Assembly: GCA_905203045.1 (NCBI GenBank)
Contig: CAJKUH010000014.1
Location: 1 to 50,543 of the forward strand
Direction of reading: 5' to 3'
DNA from: an uncultured Eggerthella sp.
GTDB taxonomy: Bacteria; Actinomycetota; Coriobacteriia; Coriobacteriales; Eggerthellaceae
DNA: 50,543 bases
Shown here: positions 23,922 to 31,462 of the stretch, piece after piece
How positions within the stretch are numbered: position 1 is the first letter of the stretch
Layout of the letters: every line of letters begins with the position of its first letter
Notes under the pieces: model-generated
Told to the model about the DNA's origin: nothing
Database searches by the model: none
The model's input: only the letters and a program-made list of their open reading frames with translations
Program-made: the position numbers and the translations under genes

Positions 23922-26024
23922 TTAAGCGTTGCCACCAGCCTTGCTGATAATCTCTTCTGCTACGTTCTTGGGAACAGGCTCGTACGAATCGAACTGCATG
24001 GTGTACGTAGCACGACCCTGGGTGCCACTGCGCAGGTCGGTTGCATAACCGAACATCTGGCCCAGCGGAACCTTGGCGGAGATGCAAACAGCGTTGCCAC
24101 GCTGCTCCTGGCCCTGGATGAGGCCACGACGGCTGGGGATGTCGCCCATAACAAAGCCGGTGTACTCTTCAGGAGTCTCAACCTCAACAGCCATAACAGG
24201 CTCGAGGATTACAGGATCGGACTTCTTCAGTGCGTCCTTGATTGCCATAGAACCGGCAACCTTGAAGGCAGCTTCAGAAGAGTCAACATCATGGTAAGAA
24301 CCGTCAACGAGTTCAACCTTGACGTCCTCAACAGGGTAACCAGCCAAAACGCCGGAGTTGAGAGCTTCCTGGATGCCCTTGTCGATAGCGGGGATGTATT
24401 CCTTGGGAACAACGCCGCCAACGATCTTGTTCTCGAACTCGTAGCCCTTGCCAGCTTCCTGAGGATACATGTTGATGATGGCATGGCCATACTGACCACG
24501 ACCACCGGACTGACGGACGAACTTGCCCTCAGCACCAAGCACCTCATGACCAGGACGCTCACGATAAGCAACCTGGGGCTTACCAACGTTAGCCTCAACC
24601 TTGAACTCGCGGAGCAAGCGGTCGATGATGATCTCGAGGTGAAGCTCGCCCATGCCAGCGATGATGGTCTGGCCGGTTTCATGGTTGGTGGAAACGCGGA
24701 ACGTCGGGTCCTCTTCAGCGAGCTTCTGCAGAGCGATGCTCATCTTGTCCTGCTCAGCCTTGGTCTTAGGCTCAACAGCAATGTCGATAACAGGATCAGC
24801 GAACTGCATGGACTCGAGGATGATAGGAGCATCTTCGGCGCAGAGCGTGTCACCGGTGGTGGTGTTCTTCAGACCAACAACGGCAACGATGTCGCCTGCG
24901 GAGCACTCGTCGATGTCAACGCGGTTGTTGGAGTGCATCTGCAGAAGACGGCCGATGCGTTCCTTCTTGTCCTTGGAAGCGTTCAGTACGTAAGAGCCAG
25001 ACTCGAGGGTACCGGAGTAAACGCGCAGGTAGGTGAGCTTACCAACGAACGGGTCGGTCATGATCTTGAATGCCAGGGAGGAGAAGGGTGCCTTCGGATC
25101 GGAAGGACGCTCGTCTTCTTCGCCGGTCTCGGGGTTCGTTCCCTTGATGGCAGGAACGTCGATCGGGGAAGGCATGTAGTCAACAACAGCGTCGAGCAGT
25201 TCCTGAACGCCCTTGTTCTTGTAAGCGGAGCCTACGAACACGGGGTTGAGCTTGCATGCGCAAACGCCCTTGCGGATAGCAGCCTTGAGTTCCTCTACGG
25301 AAACTTCCTCTTCCATGAGGACCTTTTCCATCAGGTCGTCGTCACAGTCTGCAGCTGCTTCGAGCAGTTCCTGGTGGTAGAGCTCTGCGTCGTCCTTGAA
25401 CTCGGCAGGAATCTCGTCCATGGGCTCAGGGTAGGTCATGCCCTTGTCGTCGGCCTTGAAGTCCCATGCGGTCATGGTAACCAGGTCGATTACGCCCCAG
25501 AAGTTGTCCTCAGCGCCCATAGGCATCTGAGCGGCAACGGCAGGTGCGTCAAGACGATCACGCATGGTCTGAATTGCATGGAAGAAGTCTGCGCCAACGC
25601 GGTCGTACTTGTTGATGAATGCGATGCGGGGTACACCGTAACGCTCAGCCTGACGCCAAACGGTCTCGGACTGGGGCTGTACGCCTGCTACTGCGTCGAA
25701 AACGGCAACGGAGCCGTCGAGAACGCGCAGAGAGCGCTCTACCTCAGCCGTGAAGTCAACGTGGCCGGGGGTGTCGATAATCTGGAAGCGGTACTCAACG
25801 CCGTCCTTCTTCCAGAAGCAGGTGGTAGCTGCAGCGGTAATGGTTACGCCGCGCTCCTGTTCCTGAACCATCCAGTCCATGGTAGCTGCGCCATCATGAA
25901 CCTCACCGATCTTGTGCGTCTTGCCCGTGTAGTACAGGATGCGCTCGGTAGTGGTGGTCTTGCCGGCATCGATGTGTGCCATGATGCCGATGTTGCGGGT
26001 ATGCTCAAGCGGAGTCTTAGACAT
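23922..26024 (-). CDS. fusA: Elongation factor G
   Basis: 700 residues, the canonical length. G1 AHIDAGKT at 16-23, then DTPGH (G3) and NKYD (G4) in the GTPase domain, followed by domains II-V. It drives translocation and, with RRF, ribosome recycling. It lies 10 bp after rpsG in the str operon order rpsL-rpsG-fusA. Confidence 0.98.
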   Translation of the reverse strand: MSKTPLEHTRNIGIMAHIDAGKTTTTERILYYTGKTHKIGEVHDGAATMDWMVQEQERGVTITAAATTCFWKKDGVEYRFQIIDTPGHVDFTAEVERSLRVLDGSVAVFDAVAGVQPQSETVWRQAERYGVPRIAFINKYDRVGADFFHAIQTMRDRLDAPAVAAQMPMGAEDNFWGVIDLVTMTAWDFKADDKGMTYPEPMDEIPAEFKDDAELYHQELLEAAADCDDDLMEKVLMEEEVSVEELKAAIRKGVCACKLNPVFVGSAYKNKGVQELLDAVVDYMPSPIDVPAIKGTNPETGEEDERPSDPKAPFSSLAFKIMTDPFVGKLTYLRVYSGTLESGSYVLNASKDKKERIGRLLQMHSNNRVDIDECSAGDIVAVVGLKNTTTGDTLCAEDAPIILESMQFADPVIDIAVEPKTKAEQDKMSIALQKLAEEDPTFRVSTNHETGQTIIAGMGELHLEIIIDRLLREFKVEANVGKPQVAYRERPGHEVLGAEGKFVRQSGGRGQYGHAIINMYPQEAGKGYEFENKIVGGVVPKEYIPAIDKGIQEALNSGVLAGYPVEDVKVELVDGSYHDVDSSEAAFKVAGSMAIKDALKKSDPVILEPVMAVEVETPEEYTGFVMGDIPSRRGLIQGQEQRGNAVCISAKVPLGQMFGYATDLRSGTQGRATYTMQFDSYEPVPKNVAEEIISKAGGNA

Positions 26025-26034
26025 GATCTATCCC

Positions 26035-26505
26035 CTACCAACGATAGTGCGAGAATGCACGGTTGGACTCAGCCATCTTGTAGAGGTCTTCGCGCTTCTT
26101 GATGGATGCGCCGGTGTTCTCGGCTGCGTCCATGATCTCAGCTGCGAGACGCTCCTTCATGGTGTTCTCCTTGCGCTTGCGGGAGAAGTCTACCATCCAG
26201 CGGATGGCGAGCGTGGTTGCACGGCGGGAGTTAACCTCCATAGGAACCTGGTAGGTAGCGCCACCAACACGCTTAGGCTTAACCTCGAGCGTGGGGCGAA
26301 TGTTGTCCATTGCCTTCTTGAAAACGGTCAGAGCGTCCTGGCCAGTCTTCTCTGCAACGATATCAAAAGCACCGTAGACGATACCTTCTGCGGTGGACTT
26401 CTTACCGTCAAGCAACACCTTGTTGATCAGCTGCGTGACCAAACGGTTGTTGTACTTAGCGTCCGGCTGCGTTTCGCGGCGGACTGCTGCTGCACGACGC
26501 GGCAT
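26035..26505 (-). CDS. rpsG: 30S ribosomal protein S7
   Basis: 156 residues, MPRRAAAVRRETQPDAKYNN to FSHYRW. It organises the 16S 3' major domain and, in E. coli, represses the str operon. AAAGGAAAGTAT precedes the ATG. It lies 48 bp after rpsL. Confidence 0.97.
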   Translation of the reverse strand: MPRRAAAVRRETQPDAKYNNRLVTQLINKVLLDGKKSTAEGIVYGAFDIVAEKTGQDALTVFKKAMDNIRPTLEVKPKRVGGATYQVPMEVNSRRATTLAIRWMVDFSRKRKENTMKERLAAEIMDAAENTGASIKKREDLYKMAESNRAFSHYRW

Positions 26506-26553
26506 ATACTTTCCTTTCGGTTTATGCGACTAAACTGAATCGCTTAGGGTTAC

Positions 26554-26928
26554 TTAGTTCTTGGGCTTCTTAGCGCCATAACGGCTGCGAGCCTGACGGC
26601 GGCTGTCAACGGCAGCGCAGTCGAGAGCAGCGCGGATGATCTTGTAACGAACACCAGGAAGGTCCTTTACACGACCGCCACGGATAAGCACCATGGAGTG
26701 CTCCTGGAGGTTGTGACCTTCACCGGGGATGTATGCGGTAACTTCCATGCCGTTTACGAGACGGACACGAGCAACCTTACGAAGTGCCGAGTTAGGCTTC
26801 TTAGGGGTGGTGGTGTACACGCGGGTGCAAACGCCACGCTTCTGGGGGTTACCCTTGAGCGCCGGGGTCTTCTGCTTGTCGACCTGCTTGGCGCGGCCCT
26901 TACGGACCAACTGATTGATAGTAGGCAA
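26554..26928 (-). CDS. rpsL: 30S ribosomal protein S12 (UUG start)
   Basis: 124 residues, MPTINQLVRKGRAKQVDKQK onward, with the streptomycin-site blocks TTPKKPNSALRK and PGVRYKIIRAALDC. Lysines of KKPNS and of the later loop are the wild-type, drug-sensitive form as far as visible. The start codon is TTG at 26928, 8 nt after AAGGAG. No ATG or GTG fits. It heads the rpsL-rpsG-fusA-rpsJ-rplCDW transcript. Confidence 0.97.
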   Translation of the reverse strand: MPTINQLVRKGRAKQVDKQKTPALKGNPQKRGVCTRVYTTTPKKPNSALRKVARVRLVNGMEVTAYIPGEGHNLQEHSMVLIRGGRVKDLPGVRYKIIRAALDCAAVDSRRQARSRYGAKKPKN

Positions 26929-27032
26929 AGCTTCAGCTCCTTTTCTTTACTATCACTTACTAACTTTGCTTTCTGTGCGTTCTGCAGATACGCACGCGAA
27001 AACATGCGCTTCTACCCGAAACGCGAAAATGA

Positions 27033-27061
27033 ACTTTATCACCGGGTATATGCCTTGTCAA
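27033..27061 (-). promoter_or_regulatory. Strong sigma70-type promoter for rpsL
   Basis: On the minus strand the consensus TTGACA (27056-27061) is followed by a 17-bp spacer and TAAAGT (27033-27038). The leader to rpsL would be about 100 nt. The rest of the 450-bp gap to panB (26929-27378) contains no gene. Confidence 0.85.
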
Positions 27062-27328
27062 ACGCCACGCACCCGGGTGTATCCATAGCTTCATAAGCTG
27101 TTTTCCCAGGTAAACCGTACAATCTTTCCTTTGTCTTGCCCTTTTCCCTACCAATTTCCGAAAAATTCTGGACATTTCGGAGCTTTACGGGGAGGCCCAC
27201 TTCACCGCCTACGGATGCCAAGCGGCGAAATGGAAACGAAACCATTCCGAAACATGGCGCTGCGTGTACAATACAGGCATCGTAACAACGCACCCTTGAC
27301 GCGCGGACCTCAAGCATGGGTTTGCGCG

Positions 27329-27347
27329 TTACTTATATATAAAGTAA
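27329..27347 (+). promoter_or_regulatory. Palindrome upstream of panB, candidate operator
   Basis: TTACTT (27329-27334) and AAGTAA (27342-27347) flank an ATATATA core, about 30 bp before the panB start. The core could also supply the -10 element. An operator for a pantothenate or CoA regulator is possible, but no regulator gene is linked. Confidence 0.4.
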
Positions 27348-27378
27348 GGGCGCACAACGTAAGAGAAAGAAGGGGAAC

Positions 27379-28206
27379 ATGAAGAATACTGTTGCCACAT
27401 TCCAGAAGATGAAGGATGAGGGCACCAAGATCTCTATGTTGACTGCTTACGACTACTCCACCGCAAAGCTCGTCGACGAAGCAGGAATCAACTCCATCCT
27501 CATCGGCGACTCGCTGGGCATGGTCATGCTTGGCTACGAGGATACGCTTTCGGTGACCATGGAAGACATGATCCACCACACCGCCGCAGTAGCCCGCGGC
27601 GCAAAGAACGCCCTTGTCATCGCCGACATGCCGTTCATGAGCTACGAGGTTTCCGTCGAGGAAGCAGTAGCCAACGCCGGCCGCCTTATGAAGGAAGGCC
27701 GCGCCAACGCCGTGAAGCTGGAAGGCGGCGTGCGCGTTGCAGAGCAGATCCGCGCCATCACCAAGGCCGGCATCCCCGTGTGCGCCCACATTGGGCTTAC
27801 CCCGCAATCGGTGAACGCCTTTGGCGGCTTCAAGGTTCAGGGCAAAACCGCAGAAGCGGCGCAGAAGATGGTAGACGACGCCTTGGCCGTACAGGAAGCG
27901 GGTGCCTTCGCCGTAGTGCTCGAATGCGTCCCTGCCAAACTTGCCGCGCTCATCTCTGAAAAGCTCACCATCCCCACCATCGGCATCGGCGCAGGTGCTG
28001 GATGCGACGGCCAGGTTCTGGTGTACCAGGACATGCTTGCCCTGTTCAGCGATTTCAAGCCCAAGTTCGTAAAGCACTTCGGCAACATCGGCCCGCAGAT
28101 GACCGCAGCTTTCAAGGCGTACGACGAAGAGGTGAAGGCCGGCACCTTCCCCGCCGAAGAGCACACCTTCAAGATCGATGAGGATGCTCTGAAAAAACTG
28201 TACTAA
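27379..28206 (+). CDS. panB: 3-methyl-2-oxobutanoate hydroxymethyltransferase
   Basis: 275 residues. It makes ketopantoate from ketoisovalerate and methylene-THF, the first committed step of pantothenate synthesis. Family blocks seen are LTAYDYSTAKLVDEAGI, ILIGDSLGMVMLG (metal-binding D), VKLEGG and HIGLTPQSVN, with GIGAGAGCDGQVLV near residue 200. AAGGGG precedes the ATG. panC and panD follow on the same strand. panE is not in the window. Confidence 0.97.
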   Translation: MKNTVATFQKMKDEGTKISMLTAYDYSTAKLVDEAGINSILIGDSLGMVMLGYEDTLSVTMEDMIHHTAAVARGAKNALVIADMPFMSYEVSVEEAVANAGRLMKEGRANAVKLEGGVRVAEQIRAITKAGIPVCAHIGLTPQSVNAFGGFKVQGKTAEAAQKMVDDALAVQEAGAFAVVLECVPAKLAALISEKLTIPTIGIGAGAGCDGQVLVYQDMLALFSDFKPKFVKHFGNIGPQMTAAFKAYDEEVKAGTFPAEEHTFKIDEDALKKLY

Positions 28207-28211
28207 CCAGA

Positions 28212-28246
28212 AGAAAAGGTCGGGGGCGAACTCGGCCTTTTCTTTT
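28212..28246 (+). terminator. Terminator after panB
   Basis: AAAAGG (28214-28219) pairs with CCTTTT (28236-28241) with inner TCG/CGG pairing, followed by CTTTTAAAG. panC therefore probably also depends on readthrough or its own promoter. Confidence 0.65.
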
Positions 28247-28300
28247 AAAGAGCGCTATCCTAATACCAGTTAAAAACCAAGCGAGGGATTGCACATACGT

Positions 28301-28414
28301 CAGCGAGCGGCGCATCCGATAAGATTGACCGCCTTTAAAAAGGAGCGAAGCGTACTTCAGTACGTAAGCGACAAACAAAAGGCAAGATGCTTATTGGGGG
28401 CGCCGCGCAGCGTC
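28301..28414. repeat. Repeat family A, copy 2 (between panB and panC)
   Basis: The flank CAGCGAGCG leads to a 17-bp outer stem (28307-28323 with 28390-28406, one A-G mismatch and G-U pairs). GCCTTT (28331-28336) pairs with AAAGGC (28378-28383), and the apical hairpin is CGTAC-TTCA-GTACG (28351-28364). It closes with CGCGCAGCGTC. A 10-bp hairpin TTCGTCGTTC-GGCA-GAACGACGAA (28434-28457) follows and ends at the panC Shine-Dalgarno. Confidence 0.7.
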
Positions 28415-28466
28415 AGGACGTCTCATGCGATTCTTCGTCGTTCGGCAGAACGACGAAAGGAAGAAA

Positions 28467-29318
28467 ATGAAAATCATTACCACCGTTGCCGAGATGAAGG
28501 CACAGGTTGCCGAATGGAAGGCGCAGGGTCTTACCATCGGCCTTACCCCCACCATGGGTGCTCTGCACGAGGGCCATATGTCGCTGATGGAGCGCGCCCG
28601 CAAGGAATGCGACCGCGTGGTTACCAGTGTGTTCGTGAACCCCATCCAGTTCGGCCCCAACGAGGACTACGACAACTACCCCCGCGACCTTGAGCACGAT
28701 GCTGCCATCGCAGAGTCCAAGGGCGTAGACGTGGTATTCCATCCCGAGCCTGAGGAAATGTACCCCAAGAACTACAACACCTACGTGGTAATGGAAACCC
28801 TGACCGATAGCCTGTGCGGCGCAAAGCGCCCTGGCCACTTCCGCGGCGTATGCACCGTAGTAAACAAGCTGTTCAACATCGTGCAGCCTGACAAGGCGTT
28901 CTTCGGTCAGAAAGACGCCCAGCAGCTTGCCATCATCAAGCGCATGGTTGCCGACCTGAACATGAACGTGAAGGTATACGGCTGCCCCATCGTCCGCGAA
29001 GAGGACGGCCTGGCAAAGAGCTCGCGCAACAGCTACCTTTCCGCTGAAGAGCGCAAGGCTGCGCTGTGCCTTTCCCGTTCCATCTTTAAGGCACAGGAAC
29101 TTATCGAAGCAGGCGAGCGTGACGCCAACGTGGTACGCACTGCAGTACGCGAGGTAATCGAGGCGGAGCCCCTGGCTAAGGTCGACTACGTAGAGGTGGT
29201 AAGCCTTGACGACATGCAGCCTGTTGACACCTTTGGCGAGTCTGGTTTGGTTGCCATTGCCGTTTACATCGGCAAAACGCGCCTTATCGACAATTACTTG
29301 TTTGATTTTGACGAATAA
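28467..29318 (+). CDS. panC: Pantothenate synthetase
   Basis: 283 residues from the ATG at 28467 (MKIITTVAEMKAQVAEWKAQ). It condenses pantoate and beta-alanine using ATP through a pantoyl-adenylate. TPTMGALHEGH carries the HxGH nucleotidyl-transferase motif (34-37), FFGQKDAQQLAIIKRMV and the KMSKS-like stretch LAKSSRNSYLS follow. AAAGGAAG lies 3 nt past the foot of a 10-bp hairpin belonging to repeat A copy 2, which could influence initiation. Confidence 0.97.
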   Translation: MKIITTVAEMKAQVAEWKAQGLTIGLTPTMGALHEGHMSLMERARKECDRVVTSVFVNPIQFGPNEDYDNYPRDLEHDAAIAESKGVDVVFHPEPEEMYPKNYNTYVVMETLTDSLCGAKRPGHFRGVCTVVNKLFNIVQPDKAFFGQKDAQQLAIIKRMVADLNMNVKVYGCPIVREEDGLAKSSRNSYLSAEERKAALCLSRSIFKAQELIEAGERDANVVRTAVREVIEAEPLAKVDYVEVVSLDDMQPVDTFGESGLVAIAVYIGKTRLIDNYLFDFDE

Positions 29319-29439
29319 GCTTGCACGCTGCGCGTAATTGCGCAAGAATACGGCAGGTTATACGCAACAGCGTGTAGATAGCTAACTACGCAGTGAAACC
29401 ATACGTGGAACACACGCGAAGAAGGAAGGTTCTAACCTT

Positions 29440-29838
29440 ATGCTGCTGAATGTGCTTAAGGGCAAAATTCATCGTGCAACCGTCACTCAGGCGGAACTTG
29501 ACTACATCGGCTCCATCACCATCGATTCCGAGCTGATGGAAGCAGCCGGCATCCAGGAATACGAACTGGTTACCATTTCCGACTGCAACAACGGCAATCG
29601 TCTTGAAACCTACGTTATCGCAGGCGAACCGGGCAGCGGCGTTATCTGCCTAAATGGCGCAGCAGCGCACTTGGTAACGGTGGGCGACAAGGTCATCATC
29701 ATGAACTACTGCCAGATGACCCCCGAAGAGTTCGCCGACCCGGCACATGCTCCGCACGTAGTGTTCGTAGACGACGACAACAAGATCAGCCGCCTTACCC
29801 GCTACGAAAAGCACGGCAAGCTGGAAGACTTGAAGTAA
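29440..29838 (+). CDS. panD: Aspartate 1-decarboxylase
   Basis: 132 residues. It makes beta-alanine from aspartate for PanC. It is translated as a proenzyme cleaved at G24-S25 (DYIGSITID) to create the pyruvoyl cofactor. The conserved block GEPGSGVICLNGAAAHLV is present. GAAGGAAGG precedes the ATG. It lies 121 bp after panC and completes a panBCD set. A strong terminator follows. Confidence 0.97.
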   Translation: MLLNVLKGKIHRATVTQAELDYIGSITIDSELMEAAGIQEYELVTISDCNNGNRLETYVIAGEPGSGVICLNGAAAHLVTVGDKVIIMNYCQMTPEEFADPAHAPHVVFVDDDNKISRLTRYEKHGKLEDLK

Positions 29839-29862
29839 GTACTTCCCTTCCCCACCGAAACG

Positions 29863-29893
29863 AGACGGGCACCCCTGTGGGTGCCCGTTTTTT
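29863..29893 (+). terminator. Rho-independent terminator after panD
   Basis: A perfect 10-bp stem ACGGGCACCC (29865-29874) / GGGTGCCCGT (29879-29888) with a CTGT loop and a T run. Confidence 0.92.
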
Positions 29894-30070
29894 GTTGTCC
29901 AAAGATCAAGGGATTAAACCCCGTCCGCATCATCAGACACAACAGCAAGCAATTCTCTGGTGGATGTAAATGACAGGGCGAACATGCACAGCTATGCTGA
30001 GCGCTTTTGCCAAGCTTGCTTCGCAAAAGCGCAGACAGCCAAAGCAAATTCATATGTCTTCTGTCGCATT

Positions 30071-30194
30071 GTTGGACGAAACAGCGAGCGAGCCCCTGGT
30101 GAGTGCAGCTGGCGGGAAAGCGGGCGCCAGGCGTACTTCGTACGTCCAGCCCACTTGGACCGCCAACTGTACCATCAGGGGCTCGCGCAGCATC
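30071..30194. repeat. Repeat family A, copy 3 (between convergent panD and ppaC)
   Basis: GTTGGACGAAACAGCGAGCG, nearly identical to copy 5, leads to an 11-bp outer stem (30088-30098 with 30176-30186). The interior holds GAGTGCAG, GCGCCAGGCG and the apical hairpin CGTAC-TTC-GTACG. It ends CGCGCAGCATC. A second hairpin of 11 bp with loop GTA follows (30213-30223 with 30227-30237), reaching to within 2 bp of the ppaC stop. A third, GCGCTTTTGC/GCAAAAGCGC (30001-30010, 30023-30032), lies upstream. The 29839-30239 gap holds no gene. Confidence 0.75.
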
Positions 30195-30239
30195 ATTGCG
30201 TTTCATACGAAATTGCGTCGTTCGTAGAACGACGTAATA

Positions 30240-31172
30240 CTACGAAAGAGGGGGAATAACCTGCTTCTTGCGGGAGAGAATGCCGTCTACCCATTCAGCC
30301 TTCGTGGCATCGATACCGAATGCCTCGGATACGGGGGCTACGTCGCCTTCGCAGATGAACGTGGAACCTTCGTTGAAGATGTCGGTGATCAGCAGCAATG
30401 CGAACTTGTAGCCGTTTTCGGCGACCTTCTTCTTCAAGAACTCGCGGTACTCGGCTTCGCGCTCCATGGCAACGTCGAGGGTTACCGTTTCGTGCTGGGC
30501 AACCATGTACACTTCGTCGCCCTTCTTGAATTCCTTGGAGTCGTGCGTGCACAGCTCCTCAACGGAAAGGTCGTTGTCGCCGCCGCGCATCTTGAACACC
30601 TCAAGGCCGAACTCGGTAGGCTTCTTGCCGATGATGGCACCAAGCTTTTCAGCCTGAATCAGGTCGTAGTCAGTGCAGGTGGGGCTCTTGGTGATAACAG
30701 TGTCCGTCATGATAGCGGAAAGCAATACCGTGGCAATAGCAGGCGTTACCTCAACGTTCAGCTGCTCATAGAGCTTGCTTACGATGGTGGCAGTGGAGCC
30801 AACGGGGATGTTCAGGTACAGGATGGGGTTGCCGGTAACAACGTCGCCCGCAATGCGGTGGTGGTCTACCACTTCAACGATTTCAGCATCAGCGATGCCG
30901 TCTACCATCTGAGTGGATTCGTTGTGGTCTACCAGGATAACCTTGTCGCCCTCGCATACCTTTTCGATGAGCTTGGGGGCAGGCAGGCCAACCTGCTCGA
31001 GGATGGTTGCAGATTCCTGGGGCAGCGGACCCAGGCAGCAGGCAACGTACTCGGCCTCGGGTTCTGCCTTCTTTGCCTCAAGGGCGTTCTTCAGATATGC
31101 GTAGCTGACTGCAGCTGCGATGGAGTCGTTATCGGGGTTCTTGTGACCTACGATAAAAACCTGGTTAGCCAT
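30240..31172 (-). CDS. ppaC: Manganese-dependent inorganic pyrophosphatase (family II)
   Basis: 310 residues, DHH-family hydrolase of cytosolic PPi. Motifs: GHKNPDNDS (9-17), VDHNE, VVDHHR and the C-terminal DHHA2 phosphate-binding SRKKQVIPPL. Length and absence of CBS domains match the simple PpaC type. GGAGGC precedes the ATG. A TACAAT element at 31226-31231 on the minus strand may be its -10. It ends against repeat A copy 3. Confidence 0.97.
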   Translation of the reverse strand: MANQVFIVGHKNPDNDSIAAAVSYAYLKNALEAKKAEPEAEYVACCLGPLPQESATILEQVGLPAPKLIEKVCEGDKVILVDHNESTQMVDGIADAEIVEVVDHHRIAGDVVTGNPILYLNIPVGSTATIVSKLYEQLNVEVTPAIATVLLSAIMTDTVITKSPTCTDYDLIQAEKLGAIIGKKPTEFGLEVFKMRGGDNDLSVEELCTHDSKEFKKGDEVYMVAQHETVTLDVAMEREAEYREFLKKKVAENGYKFALLLITDIFNEGSTFICEGDVAPVSEAFGIDATKAEWVDGILSRKKQVIPPLS

Positions 31173-31244
31173 GGAGCCTCCTAAACAAGCGCGCTTCGGT
31201 ACGCGCGAACGTGTAGAACTAAGCTATTGTACCGCGAAACGAAA

Positions 31245-31272
31245 GAAGGCCGCACGTTTCCGTGCAGCCTTC
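31245..31272 (-). terminator. Terminator downstream of pcrA
   Basis: A near-perfect 12-bp stem (31245-31256 with 31261-31272, GAAA loop on the minus strand), followed by TTTCGTTTCG. It lies about 190 nt after the pcrA stop, so repeat A copy 4 would be inside the pcrA 3' untranslated region. Confidence 0.7.
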
Positions 31273-31346
31273 GGTAAAAGCTTTCCGTTACGCTTGCCGC
31301 CAGCTCTTTCGCGGCAGCAAGCGCAAAACAGTCGATAATCCGAACG

Positions 31347-31462
31347 TGACAGCGGGAAGGAGATCGATGCCTCAGATAGGCCTGAAAGAGAAGGGACGCG
31401 TACCTCGTTACGCGACCGACGATTGAAGGGCTAGATGGGGTGCCCAGCTCCTTCGCAGCGTC
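31347..31462. repeat. Repeat family A, copy 4 (degenerate, overlaps pcrA stop)
   Basis: TGACAGCGGG at the left and CGCAGCGTC at the right match the family ends. GCG/CGC plus AAGGAG (31357-31362) with CTCCTT (31448-31453) form the outer stem with a two-base bulge. The apical hairpin CGCGTA-CCTCGT-TACGCG corresponds to that of the other copies. The right end runs into the pcrA stop codon, and the usual second hairpin is missing. A separate hairpin lies at about 31289-31321. Confidence 0.5.

Noticed and set aside
24291..26102. A 603-codon open frame antisense to fusA
   Set aside because: Long antisense frames are expected opposite GC-rich, biased coding sequence. fusA is unmistakable, and the antisense protein has no motif or ribosome-binding site.
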